From positions 19,951 to 83,950 of the forward strand of contig CAZDRX010000004.1 in the NCBI GenBank assembly GCA_964508225.1: a stretch of 64,000 bases of DNA, read 5' to 3'. Below, in pieces: positions 41,776 to 50,744 of this stretch (position 1 is its first letter; every line of letters begins with the position of its first letter). A model generated the notes under the pieces. That model saw only the letters and a list, made by a program, of their open reading frames with translations, did no database searches and was not told where the DNA came from. Position numbers and translations under genes: made by a program. Source of the stretch: CAZDRX01 sp964508225 (lineage in GTDB: Bacteria > Patescibacteriota > Gracilibacteria > Peribacterales > Peribacteraceae).

Positions 41776-43986
41776 TCAGCCCTTCTTCACTCTGTGGCCC
41801 TTCAGGTCATCCAGTGTGGCTCCCGGAAGGTTCACGGGGTGCACTTCCAGACCATTCAGGCGCAGTTGCGGAACGATCTCCTTCAGGACGCCCTTCATAT
41901 CTCCTCCCGATGCGTGCAGCTGCTGCACATATTTGTACGTCGCCTGATGGGATTGGAGTCCTGCGGCAAGAAGATACTTATGGAGGTGCTTCCACTCCAC
42001 CTCCTCGCCATCATTGAGATTGCGCAGCACTTTGGTTCCCTGCGTCGGGACGACGCCGGGCACGCGGTGCTGGAAGAAGTCCATCGGGTTCGCCTCTCTC
42101 GTCGCAATGATCGTGCACAGCGCCAGAGCCGTCGGATGGCTCACCGTGCCGAAGTGGAGAAGTCCTTCCCGGAGTTGCTTCGGAAACCGCTCGTACCAGT
42201 CCCGTCGGACCTCTTCCGGAAGCGTCTGATCGAGAGCGGCCTTGGCCATGAGACGGAGAGAGGGGAGTGCACTGACGAATGACCCTTCCCCCATCTTCGT
42301 GATGAGATCCGAACGGAGCCACTGGGAATCGCGCTGGGCGATGTTGCGCATGGCCTCCGATACCGCGTCGGCTCCCTTCAGTCCCTTGATGAGGTTCTGG
42401 GCCATTTCGTCGACGGTGCTGAATGACTTCAGTGCTTCATCCATTTCATCCATGCCGCTCAGGCGGTCGAGTGCCTCCTCCGAGGCGCCCGTCGCCATTT
42501 CCTTCAGCACGGGGAATACCTGCTTGAACCCGACGGTTTTTTTTCCTCCTTCATTCCGCTCGAGCCGCTGCAACTCGAGATCTTTCTCGCGGATGACTTT
42601 TTTGTCGCCCTGCTTGGTCTTGGGGACGAAGGTCGTTGCAAGTTTCTTCATGCTGGCATTCGCAAGCTCTCGCTCAATTCTCATGCGCAGACCTTCGCCG
42701 CTCTTCTTGTAGCCGCTACGCTTGAAGAACCGCTCGCGTTCCGTGAAGTACGCCGCGCGGAGCGCGCCTGCCTGCTCGTCACTCTCTGCGATGACCTGAA
42801 TGAGAGCTTCGACCGGGATCTGACTGCTCACATGATTGTGGAAGAGCACACTCCTGACCTCTGCATCCGGACGGTACCGCTGTTTGCGTCCTGCCGTCTC
42901 AAGTCCGCGCTCTTCCGGTGATTTCACGCCAAGCACCCTGCCGATATCCGCCGCGGTAAGGCCGCGTGCATTCATGGCATCCTGACACTGTTTTCCGAAG
43001 GAATTGCGATCGAGTTCTGCGGCGAATGCCTCATCCCACTCCTGCAGGAAGCCGTCCATCTCCTTGCGCTTGAGCAGCTTGCGTGCGACGGGCTCAATCT
43101 CGACGGTGTCGATGAGCTCACACTGGATCAGGCGTTCCGAGTGCAGTGAGCCGGTGCGGAATTCATCGCCGATGGATTTCGCCGTCATGGTCGATCCGTG
43201 CTTCACGGCGAGATGTTTCTCCGCCAGAGTCAGGAGTACGGCAAGCGGGAGCTCAATCGTGCGATCCGTGTACTGGCTCGTGCGGGCCTCGCGCCACATT
43301 TCCTCCGCCTGCGTGTGGCGGAGCGTTCTCCGCGATGTCATGTCCTTCGAGCGCCCGGCATACATCGTGTCGATGAAGTTCATGAGCTCGAGGTACTCCG
43401 GGACCGTCCCTGTCCTTTCGCGCTGCCAGAGCGTGTTGTAGATTGACGGGAAGTTCTCCTCCACGCGGGCGTGCCCGAGTTCATAGCCCACACGGTGGTA
43501 GAAGGCTGTCATTTCCTTTGCACCAATGAGCTGCAGGGACTGTTCGCGGACATGCTCAATGCCGCTGAGGAGATCCGTGCAGGATTCGTCGAGTTCGAGA
43601 AGATCGGGATTGAGGAGCAGATCCAGTAATTGTTCGCGGATACCCGAAGAGATGCCGTTCTGCTCCCAGTACGAGAGCAGCTTCGTAATCTTCTCGCGAT
43701 GTGCTCCGCCGGACTTCGGATCCCGCTCGAGCGGAACGTATCCATTCGCGCTCATTCCTGCGGCGTTTGCGTAGTCCTTGTACGGTTGCCGGAGCAGTGA
43801 CCATCGCACGGATGCGATCAGTTTCGGCAGCTTCGTCCTCGTCTGCTCGAAGATCTTTGCCAGAGCGGTATTCCCTCTCGCGACTGCCATTCTGTCGTGT
43901 CCCTTGAAGTCGTCGACATTCCACAGATCCGGCTCCTCCAGCGGAAGCTTCTCATCGATGCCGTCCGGGAATCCGCGTTTGTCCAC
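41776..43986 (-). CDS. Large helical protein with several HTH-like segments, partner of the helicase
   Basis: 736 residues, no signal or membrane segment. Not recognised as a known family. Predicted almost fully helical and highly charged. XRE-type helix-turn-helix-like stretches are suggested at about 68-110 (YANAAGMSANGYVPLERD), about 345-375 (MNARGLTAADIGRVLGVKS) and near the C-terminus (TREANPMDFFQHR, then WKHLHKYLLAAGL). The middle contains basic segments (KTKQGDKKVIREKD). It begins 3 nt after the helicase stop, so it is certainly the second gene of that operon. A DNA-binding or specificity subunit is a reasonable inference. Confidence 0.6.
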   Translation of the reverse strand: MDKRGFPDGIDEKLPLEEPDLWNVDDFKGHDRMAVARGNTALAKIFEQTRTKLPKLIASVRWSLLRQPYKDYANAAGMSANGYVPLERDPKSGGAHREKITKLLSYWEQNGISSGIREQLLDLLLNPDLLELDESCTDLLSGIEHVREQSLQLIGAKEMTAFYHRVGYELGHARVEENFPSIYNTLWQRERTGTVPEYLELMNFIDTMYAGRSKDMTSRRTLRHTQAEEMWREARTSQYTDRTIELPLAVLLTLAEKHLAVKHGSTMTAKSIGDEFRTGSLHSERLIQCELIDTVEIEPVARKLLKRKEMDGFLQEWDEAFAAELDRNSFGKQCQDAMNARGLTAADIGRVLGVKSPEERGLETAGRKQRYRPDAEVRSVLFHNHVSSQIPVEALIQVIAESDEQAGALRAAYFTERERFFKRSGYKKSGEGLRMRIERELANASMKKLATTFVPKTKQGDKKVIREKDLELQRLERNEGGKKTVGFKQVFPVLKEMATGASEEALDRLSGMDEMDEALKSFSTVDEMAQNLIKGLKGADAVSEAMRNIAQRDSQWLRSDLITKMGEGSFVSALPSLRLMAKAALDQTLPEEVRRDWYERFPKQLREGLLHFGTVSHPTALALCTIIATREANPMDFFQHRVPGVVPTQGTKVLRNLNDGEEVEWKHLHKYLLAAGLQSHQATYKYVQQLHASGGDMKGVLKEIVPQLRLNGLEVHPVNLPGATLDDLKGHRVKKG

Positions 43987-43989
43987 GGT

Positions 43990-46515
43990 TCAGTAGCGGG
44001 GAGTGCGGACACCGATGTATTTGCTCGACTCGCCTGTGGCACTTCCCGAGCGGCGGGCAATCACCTCGCTGATGCGGATGTATTCGTGCAGAGCGATGCT
44101 GGCAAGTTCCTGCCCGCGCTTTCCTTCACGATGGGCACTGCGAACCTTGGCACCGAAAGAGCCGCCGTACGGCGACAATCCATTTGCCAGACTGTCGACA
44201 TTAGTCGGGAAACCGTTCCTGTCGACGACGAGAGTCACGGAGACACTGTCCTTTGTCGCGGTGTATTGCTCGGACTTCTCGACCACTCTCGAAGCCGCAT
44301 GCACTGCCTGCCCGTTCGTCTTCGGATTGCCTGTCGCGTGACCATGCGGGCCCTTTCTCGCTTCACGTTCGGCAGCTTTCCTGTCCTGTTCGATCATGAA
44401 CGGACTCGTGCTCCTGAGCGCAGTCCATTCTTTTTTCTGGGAGCGCCTCTTCTTGCGCTTCTGAACCGCAACGGTATCGGGGATTGGCCGTGGCTTACTA
44501 AGTTGATTGAGACGTTTGCCATCGCGCTCGTACGCATCGAGGTCAATCATGCATCGTAGGGACTCCCAGACTTCGTTTTCGTCCTCGAACTCGATGCCCA
44601 TCATCTTTCCGATTTCCCGGATGTAGGCTTCGCCCTTCGCACCCTCGAGGTACTGGATTCTGAAGTACGTGCGCGCCTTTTCGCGTGCGCTCTTCGTTCC
44701 CTCGTCATTGCGGATGTGTCCGAGCCGTCCGCGCGTCTGATCGATGGGGTACTTGGACATGTTCGCGAGAACGTCATAGCACTCCGCATGCAGATGAAGT
44801 GCCTCGGACATCTGCGACGGAGGTGCAACCAGCACGCGCCTCGGGTCGCCTTTCTGCTTGGGTGCATTGAAACCGTTGACGACGATGGACCAGCGGCTGT
44901 CGCCGGAGGTCGGATCGAAGCACCAGATCTTCACGGGGATGCCCTCTTTGTCATGCGCCTCCTTGATCCGGTGGGCGTATTCACGCACATTCTTCGACGG
45001 TGCCACGACCACGGTATCGAGCTCATGCGGCTGCGGGAGCCCGAGAGACTTCGCAGTCTTCTCGTCGGCAAACATCGTCTTGCGGTACTCGTCCCATGCC
45101 TCTTCCGAGCCCTGTCCAGAGGGACTATTCGCATCTCCGATTCCCTGGAAGGCGATTGGCTTCATGAGTCCGAGCTCGATCATCTTCTGCACGGACAACA
45201 TCGGAGACCGTTCCCATCCTTCGATGCCGCGGTCACCTCCGGTGAATCCGACCATGTATGGCGGCTGCCCGCTCAACTGGGTCATGGAGTCTCCGAGCGA
45301 GGCCGGTGTGAAGGCTCCGGCTTCGTCGATGAACATTCCGCGGCCTGTCTTCATGATCTCTTCACGGATATCGATGCGGATGTTCTCCGGCGCGCGTGTG
45401 ACCATCGTTCCGTATGCGATGAGCATTTTGGCCGGATTCTCGGTATTCGGCTGCGTCGTATAGGTCTCACGGTTGAGTGCAAGGTGACGGTGGGTCGCTT
45501 TGACGCGGTACGTCTCGGTCTCCTCGAAGGCGAACGCAGAATCACCGCGGTAGCGCACCGTGCCGTCTTCCACAGATTCCTCGCGCGCAAGCGGCTCCTC
45601 GGCCTGCGGGACGTTGTAGATATCAGGAATGAAGATGATCTCTCCCGAGACCAGGCTTACGAGAGTCTTCACGATTTCCGCACGCCTTGCAGGCTTCAGT
45701 TTCTTCCACGCTGCGGCGCGATCGGGATTCATTGCCTGCACATAGCGCTCGACCCGTGCCGCTGGCTCCTCGTCATTTTCATCGTCCTCCGAGACATTGA
45801 ACATTCCATAGAAGCCGTGTCCGATGCCCTTGGGCTTCTCGAAGCAGTCGCTGAAGTCTGTGCCGAACAGAGTGGCGAGGTTCTTCCAGTACACGTTCAC
45901 GTCTGCCCGTTCCACAGTGTAGGGCGGCTGGAGAACCGCGAACTGCTGCCCGAGAGCGTTCTGAAGCATGTGCTCTTTGCGTAGTCCAAGGAGAACGCCG
46001 GAGGGAACCTCCTTAATATCGGTACCCTCGAGAATCATTTCCTCCTGTGCCTGACGGAACGCGAGACCGACGAGACCGGCGACAAGGCTTTTGCCGCTTC
46101 CGTACGGAGACCGGACAAGGAGGTTCGCCACTTTCTCACGGACACCGGTCGTGGTGGAAAGTGCGATCCATGCGAAGAGCGCCTTCTGATGTTCGTAGAG
46201 TTCCATGTCGTTGGCCTCGAAGCCGCTGGATTCCATCTCGCGCCAGATCGCAAACATCCGCCGGACGAGCCGCTGAGAGAATTCATCCGAGCCGGCGTAC
46301 TTCTCCTCCATCCATTCCTCGAAGCTGTCCGCGGGCTGCTCGATCGCATGTGTTTCGTAGTTCTCGTCCGTCCACTGCCACGCTTCTTCGTTGTCATCGG
46401 GGAACACATCACGGAGTTTCTGCCGCATCGACTGATGGATGCGCTCGGCTTCGGTCACTTTCTTCGCCTTCTTCATCTCGACGGCGGCCGGTAGTGGGAG
46501 GCGTTCTGGAGCCAT
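43990..46515 (-). CDS. SF2-type helicase/ATPase of unknown system
   Basis: 841 residues from ATG 46515. Walker A SPYGSGKSLVAG (136-147); Walker B MFIDEAGAF (DEAG 397-400) embedded in an unusually long first RecA domain with an acidic insertion (VSEDDENDEEPAA); motif III-like VGFTGGDRG; second RecA domain with TVVVAPSKN and the motif VI-like DQTRGRLGHIR (about 592-602). The C-terminal 230 residues are basic and Ser/Lys-rich (QKRKKRRSQKKEW) with a final domain VSVTLVVDRNGFP. An upstream in-frame ATG at 46677 is rejected because the promoter lies between. Probably DNA- or RNA-dependent ATPase. Not a known repair helicase by eye. Confidence 0.7.
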   Translation of the reverse strand: MAPERLPLPAAVEMKKAKKVTEAERIHQSMRQKLRDVFPDDNEEAWQWTDENYETHAIEQPADSFEEWMEEKYAGSDEFSQRLVRRMFAIWREMESSGFEANDMELYEHQKALFAWIALSTTTGVREKVANLLVRSPYGSGKSLVAGLVGLAFRQAQEEMILEGTDIKEVPSGVLLGLRKEHMLQNALGQQFAVLQPPYTVERADVNVYWKNLATLFGTDFSDCFEKPKGIGHGFYGMFNVSEDDENDEEPAARVERYVQAMNPDRAAAWKKLKPARRAEIVKTLVSLVSGEIIFIPDIYNVPQAEEPLAREESVEDGTVRYRGDSAFAFEETETYRVKATHRHLALNRETYTTQPNTENPAKMLIAYGTMVTRAPENIRIDIREEIMKTGRGMFIDEAGAFTPASLGDSMTQLSGQPPYMVGFTGGDRGIEGWERSPMLSVQKMIELGLMKPIAFQGIGDANSPSGQGSEEAWDEYRKTMFADEKTAKSLGLPQPHELDTVVVAPSKNVREYAHRIKEAHDKEGIPVKIWCFDPTSGDSRWSIVVNGFNAPKQKGDPRRVLVAPPSQMSEALHLHAECYDVLANMSKYPIDQTRGRLGHIRNDEGTKSAREKARTYFRIQYLEGAKGEAYIREIGKMMGIEFEDENEVWESLRCMIDLDAYERDGKRLNQLSKPRPIPDTVAVQKRKKRRSQKKEWTALRSTSPFMIEQDRKAAEREARKGPHGHATGNPKTNGQAVHAASRVVEKSEQYTATKDSVSVTLVVDRNGFPTNVDSLANGLSPYGGSFGAKVRSAHREGKRGQELASIALHEYIRISEVIARRSGSATGESSKYIGVRTPRY

Positions 46516-46528
46516 AAAAATGGGGATC

Positions 46529-46557
46529 ACTATAGTTCCGCATACGGGAAATGACAA
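46529..46557 (-). promoter_or_regulatory. Promoter of the helicase/HTH operon
   Basis: Minus strand -35 TTGTCA (46557-46552), 17-bp spacer, -10 TATAGT (46534-46529), 13 nt before the ATG at 46515. Near-consensus for the vegetative sigma factor. Confidence 0.75.
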
Positions 46558-46686
46558 GAAAACTCTGCATGCCAAAACGCCGGGAGTATCGGCTGCTTTT
46601 GTGGATCTGAAGGGATGTAAACCCTCGGCCTCTACAATGCGAATGTAGCGCTCTACAGCAGAGCCCCGAATCCTCAATATTTCACT

Positions 46687-47985
46687 CTAGCGCAGATGCT
46701 CGTCCACGCGCTGGTCTCCGATCCAGATCTCATCACTGCCGCTGGAGACTTTCTCGAGTGCGCGCATGAGGCCGATACGCTTGCAGACGTCGCGGAAGCG
46801 GTTCCGTGAGCCGGGATTACTAAAGTTCGTCATTGCGGTGAACTGCTGCAGGCGGCGGCCGCGCACCATGATCTTCTCCACGCCTTTCTCGATGCGGAAC
46901 GCACCCATCTTGTCCGAGAGCGCATGAGGCTTCAGCACCGGCAGGTTCGTCATGGACTCCTCCTTGATCGCCTCGTCCTCAAGACGCTTCTGACGCTCCT
47001 CCATCACGACAGGTACGAGATCGCGCATGAGCTTGTCCGTACCATCGTGTGAGACGGCCGAAATGCTCGCGAAGACTTTGATCTTGGCCTTCTTGAGGGC
47101 GTCCTTCCACGGCTTCGCATCACCACCCACGAGATCGGTCTTGTTGAGGACGATGAACTCGGCTTTCTTCGCGAGGGTAGGGGAGTACTTCTTCAGCTCC
47201 TTGCGGATGGCTTTGTAATCGGCGACCACATCGTCGCGACTTACATCGAGGAGGTGAATGAGTGCACCGCAGCGCTCGATGTGTTTGAGAAACTGCTGGC
47301 CGAGACCCTTGCCTTCGCTCGCGCCTTCGATGAGCCCCGGCACGTCGCAGAGCACAAGTTCGCGGTCGTATGCCTTCACGACACCGAGGTTTGGAACGAG
47401 TGTTGTGAACGGATAATCGGCGATCTTCGGCCGTGCCTTGGAGACCGCAGCGATGAGCGAAGATTTGCCGACACTCGGGTACCCGATGATGCCGATGTCC
47501 GCGACGAGCTTGAGCTCCATGCGGATCATGCGCTTCTCACCCGGTTCACCGAGTTCGGCGAAGTCCGGAGCCTGTCTTGTCGAGGATTTGAAGTGCGAGT
47601 TGCCGAATCCTCCACGGCCTCCGTGTGCCACGATCATCTGGTCACCTTTCTCCTCAAGGTCGGCGATGAGGATCGCCCGGTCAGAATCCGTCACGTCGTA
47701 GAGGAGCGTCCCCGGCGGTACGCGCAGGATGACGTCCTCGCCACCCTTGCCCGCGCAGTTCTTGCCGAGACCGGGCATACCATCATTGGCCTTGAAGCGC
47801 TTCCTGCTCGCGAAATCCGAGAGTGTGTCCGTGTTCGTATCGGCCATGACAATCAGGTTGCCACCATCGCCGCCGTCCCCGCCGGCAGGGCCGCCGTTGG
47901 GTACGTACTTTTCGCGTCGCCAGGCCACGGAACCTTTGCCTCCGTTGCCACCGGAGACGTCAATAGTTGCTTCATCGAGAAACAT
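46687..47985 (-). CDS. obg: GTPase Obg/CgtA
   Basis: 432 residues from ATG 47985. Ribosome-associated GTPase acting in 50S maturation. The glycine-rich OBG domain (GGNGGKGSVAWRREK, GGPAGGDGGDGG), GTPase domain with GYPSVGKSSLI (G1), FTTLVPNLG (G2), DVPGLIEGASEG (G3), NKTDL (G4), and a C-terminal OCT domain (FRIEKGVEKIMVRG). TACAAT ends 8 nt before the ATG. An in-frame TTG at 47994 overlaps that -10 box and is less likely. It is divergent from dnaK. The usual rplU-rpmA neighbours are missing here (rpmA is at 56140). Confidence 0.97.
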   Translation of the reverse strand: MFLDEATIDVSGGNGGKGSVAWRREKYVPNGGPAGGDGGDGGNLIVMADTNTDTLSDFASRKRFKANDGMPGLGKNCAGKGGEDVILRVPPGTLLYDVTDSDRAILIADLEEKGDQMIVAHGGRGGFGNSHFKSSTRQAPDFAELGEPGEKRMIRMELKLVADIGIIGYPSVGKSSLIAAVSKARPKIADYPFTTLVPNLGVVKAYDRELVLCDVPGLIEGASEGKGLGQQFLKHIERCGALIHLLDVSRDDVVADYKAIRKELKKYSPTLAKKAEFIVLNKTDLVGGDAKPWKDALKKAKIKVFASISAVSHDGTDKLMRDLVPVVMEERQKRLEDEAIKEESMTNLPVLKPHALSDKMGAFRIEKGVEKIMVRGRRLQQFTAMTNFSNPGSRNRFRDVCKRIGLMRALEKVSSGSDEIWIGDQRVDEHLR

Positions 47986-48019
47986 GCCGCGCAATTGTAC
48001 ATGAGTCGGACGAATAGTG

Positions 48020-48048
48020 TTGACGTCACGGGGTTATCACTCTAAACT
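48020..48048 (+). promoter_or_regulatory. dnaK promoter
   Basis: -35 TTGACG (48020-48025), 17-bp spacer, -10 TAAACT (48043-48048). The -10 lies within the spacer of the CIRCE element, so a bound repressor would block RNA polymerase. Confidence 0.8.
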
Positions 48049-48060
48049 CCTGAGTGCTAA
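48034..48060. promoter_or_regulatory. CIRCE operator (HrcA binding site)
   Basis: TTATCACTC - 9 nt - GAGTGCTAA. The right arm is a perfect consensus half. The left differs from TTAGCACTC at one base. Arm length and the 9-nt spacer are exactly canonical. It covers the -10 box and probable start of the dnaK transcript, the position expected for HrcA repression of heat-shock genes. hrcA, grpE and dnaJ are not in this window. Confidence 0.92.
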
Positions 48061-48079
48061 TTACTCCACCCCCTCACCC

Positions 48080-49978
48080 ATGTCCAAGATTATCGGTATC
48101 GACCTCGGCACGACGAACTCCTGCATGGCCGTCATCGAAGGCGGTGAACCGCAGGTGATCCCGAACAGCGAAGGCGCGAACACCACGCCCTCCGTCGTCG
48201 CGTTCAAGGATAACGGCGAGATTCTCGTCGGCATCGCCGCGAAGCGTCAGGCAGTCACGAACCCCAAAAACACGATCTTTTCCGCCAAGCGCTTCATCGG
48301 ACACCGCTTCAATGAGGTGGAGAAGGATGCGAAGCATGCCCCCTTCACCGCGAAGAGCGGGAAAGATGGACGTGCGGTGATCTCCGTGAACGGCAAAGAG
48401 ATGATGCCGCAGGAAATCAGCGCGAAGGTCCTGAAGAAGCTCAAGCTCGATGCCGAGGCATTCCTCGGGACGACGGTGACCAAGGCCGTCATTACGGTGC
48501 CTGCGTACTTCGACGACAACCAGCGTCAGGCCACGAAGGAAGCTGGCGAAATCGCCGGTCTCGAAGTCGTCCGTATCATCAATGAGCCGACGGCTGCCAC
48601 CCTCGCGTACGGTCTGGACAAGAAGAAGGAGGAGAAAGTGATCGTCTACGACCTCGGAGGAGGCACGTTCGACGTGACGGTGCTCGAGCTCTCCGGCGAC
48701 GGACACTTCGAAGTGCTCTCCACGAACGGTGACACACACCTCGGCGGTGACGACTTCGACCAGCTCATCGTCGAGTGGCTCATGGCAGAATTCAAGAAAG
48801 ATCAGGGGATCGATCTCAGTACCGACAAAATCGCCCTCCAGCGCATCCGCGAGGCTGCGGAGAAAGCGAAGATCGAGCTGAGCTCCCAGAACGAGACCGA
48901 GATCAACCTGCCGTTCATCACGGCGGACGCAACAGGCCCGAAGCACCTCACCGTGAAGCTTTCGAAGGCGAAAATGGAATCCCTCGTCGCAAGTCTCATC
49001 GAGCGCACGGCCAAGCCCTGCGAAGCTGCCCTCAAAGATGCGGGCGTGAAGATGTCGGATATCAGCGAGGTCGTCCTCGTCGGAGGTATGACACGCATGC
49101 CTGCCGTGCAGGCCAAGGTGAAGGCACTCTTCGGCAAGGAGCCGCACAAGGGCGTGAACCCGGATGAAGTCGTGGCGATCGGCGCCGCCATTCAGGCCGG
49201 TCAGATCGGCGGTGACATCAACCGCGACATCACGATCGTGGACGTCATCCCGCTCTCCGTCGGTATCGAGACACTCGGAGGAGTCGCCACCAAAGTCATC
49301 GAGAGAAACTCCCGCATCCCCACGAGCAAGTCACAGGTGTTCTCCACCGCCGCGGACAATCAGACCTCCGTGGAAATCAACGTCGTGCAGGGTGAGCGTG
49401 AGATGGCTGCGGACAACAAGTCGCTCGGCCGCTTCATCCTCGACGGCATTCTCGCGGCACCACGCGGGCTCCCGCAGGTCGAAGTCACCTTCGATATCGA
49501 CACGAACGGTATTCTCCATGTGAAAGCCAAGGACAAGGGTACGGGCAAGGAGCAGCACATCACGATCCAGGGTTCGACAGGGCTCTCCAAAGAGGAAGTC
49601 GAGCGCATGAAGAAGGATGCGGAGCTGAATGCCGAGTCCGACAAGAAGAAGCGTGAACTCATCGATGCGCGCAACACGGCCGACACACTGCTCTTCAATC
49701 TCGACAAGCAGATGCGTGAGTACGATGCCAAGATCGCCGATGATCTGAAGAAGAAGGCGAACGAGAAGATGAATGCGCTGCGTGAAGTGCTGAAGAAGGA
49801 AGACGCCGGCACCGAAGAGATCAAGAAGGCGACGGAGGAAACGGCAGCCGCAGCGCAGGAGATCGGCAAACTCGTCTACGAGGAGGCCGCCAAGAAGGAG
49901 AAAGAGAAGGAAGGTGGCAACAGGGACGGCGCGAAGGATGCCGAGATTGTCGACGAGGAGAAGAAGGGCGAGAAGTAG
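48080..49978 (+). CDS. dnaK: Chaperone DnaK (Hsp70)
   Basis: 632 residues from ATG 48080. ATP-driven folding chaperone. Hsp70 signatures: IIGIDLGTTNSCMAV, VYDLGGGTFDVTVLEL, and VVLVGGMTRMPAVQAKV. The substrate-binding domain and lid follow, ending with an acidic tail (KDAEIVDEEKKGEK). ATP-site lysine in ITVPAYFDDNQRQATKEAG. Regulated by the CIRCE element 20-46 nt upstream. It stands without grpE/dnaJ next to it. Confidence 0.98.
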   Translation: MSKIIGIDLGTTNSCMAVIEGGEPQVIPNSEGANTTPSVVAFKDNGEILVGIAAKRQAVTNPKNTIFSAKRFIGHRFNEVEKDAKHAPFTAKSGKDGRAVISVNGKEMMPQEISAKVLKKLKLDAEAFLGTTVTKAVITVPAYFDDNQRQATKEAGEIAGLEVVRIINEPTAATLAYGLDKKKEEKVIVYDLGGGTFDVTVLELSGDGHFEVLSTNGDTHLGGDDFDQLIVEWLMAEFKKDQGIDLSTDKIALQRIREAAEKAKIELSSQNETEINLPFITADATGPKHLTVKLSKAKMESLVASLIERTAKPCEAALKDAGVKMSDISEVVLVGGMTRMPAVQAKVKALFGKEPHKGVNPDEVVAIGAAIQAGQIGGDINRDITIVDVIPLSVGIETLGGVATKVIERNSRIPTSKSQVFSTAADNQTSVEINVVQGEREMAADNKSLGRFILDGILAAPRGLPQVEVTFDIDTNGILHVKAKDKGTGKEQHITIQGSTGLSKEEVERMKKDAELNAESDKKKRELIDARNTADTLLFNLDKQMREYDAKIADDLKKKANEKMNALREVLKKEDAGTEEIKKATEETAAAAQEIGKLVYEEAAKKEKEKEGGNRDGAKDAEIVDEEKKGEK

Positions 49979-50033
49979 AGCACTGTGAAGAATGCTTGAC
50001 GGGATCGGGAATTGCCCGAGAATGCTCCTCTCC

Positions 50034-50744
50034 ATGTCTCTTGATTCCGATCTCCGGCCGCTGACTGCCGAGTCTGCTCTGCGCATCGCGAGCCCTGCAC
50101 GCACGTGTGCATTCGGACCGGAAGGCGTCGACCTGCCCGCTCAGGTGCGCAGGAGAGTGAAGGAATCACTGACGCATGAGCCGCTCTTTCTACAGGCGTC
50201 CAGGCTCATCAGGCAGAACAAGTTTGCAGAAGGCGAAGCGCTTCTTCGTCAGTGTCTTACGCAGGGCACAGAGGAGGACTTCAAAGACCCGCGGTACTTC
50301 GGAGTGTTCTGGCAGCACGGACAGGCGATGAAGGCGCTTGCGGGTGAGCATGCCGATTGGGTGAGTCTGGAGACGGCCATCCAGCGACTTTCGGAGGCGA
50401 TCGTCCGCTACCCCGGTCAGGCGAGGAGCGCACACTACGTCGCGGTTGCCGAGCTGATTGCGGAGCATCGCCCGCTTTCGGGAAGCTCCGACGCAGCTGC
50501 CATTCTCCAGAGAGGAATGCAGGCACTCTCGGAACGTGACGGGAGGCTCAGTGAACGGCTTCGTGAAATGTTCGCAGGCAGCGAGCTTCCGCGGACAAAG
50601 GAGTACCGGCCACAGCCGATGCACGTGAGAGTGCTGAGTACCTCGAGGGGAGTCGACGGTACTGCGAACATGGCGCGCGGACACGGTCAGGACTGGCTTT
50701 CGCTTCTCATCGAGGCGGATGCGAAGGCCGCGGAGGAGCTTTAG
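50034..50744 (+). CDS. Helical (TPR-like) hypothetical protein
   Basis: 236 residues from ATG 50034. The middle is composed of helix pairs with alanine at packing positions (FLQASRLIRQNKFAEGEALL, YFGVFWQHGQAMKALAG, AHYVAVAELIAEHRPL), typical of TPR solenoids. No signal or membrane helix. TTGACG/17/AGAATG could be its promoter (50000-50023 approximately), with the ATG 9 nt beyond. It follows dnaK by 55 nt and might use the same transcript. Role unknown. Possibly a scaffold. Confidence 0.55.
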   Translation: MSLDSDLRPLTAESALRIASPARTCAFGPEGVDLPAQVRRRVKESLTHEPLFLQASRLIRQNKFAEGEALLRQCLTQGTEEDFKDPRYFGVFWQHGQAMKALAGEHADWVSLETAIQRLSEAIVRYPGQARSAHYVAVAELIAEHRPLSGSSDAAAILQRGMQALSERDGRLSERLREMFAGSELPRTKEYRPQPMHVRVLSTSRGVDGTANMARGHGQDWLSLLIEADAKAAEEL

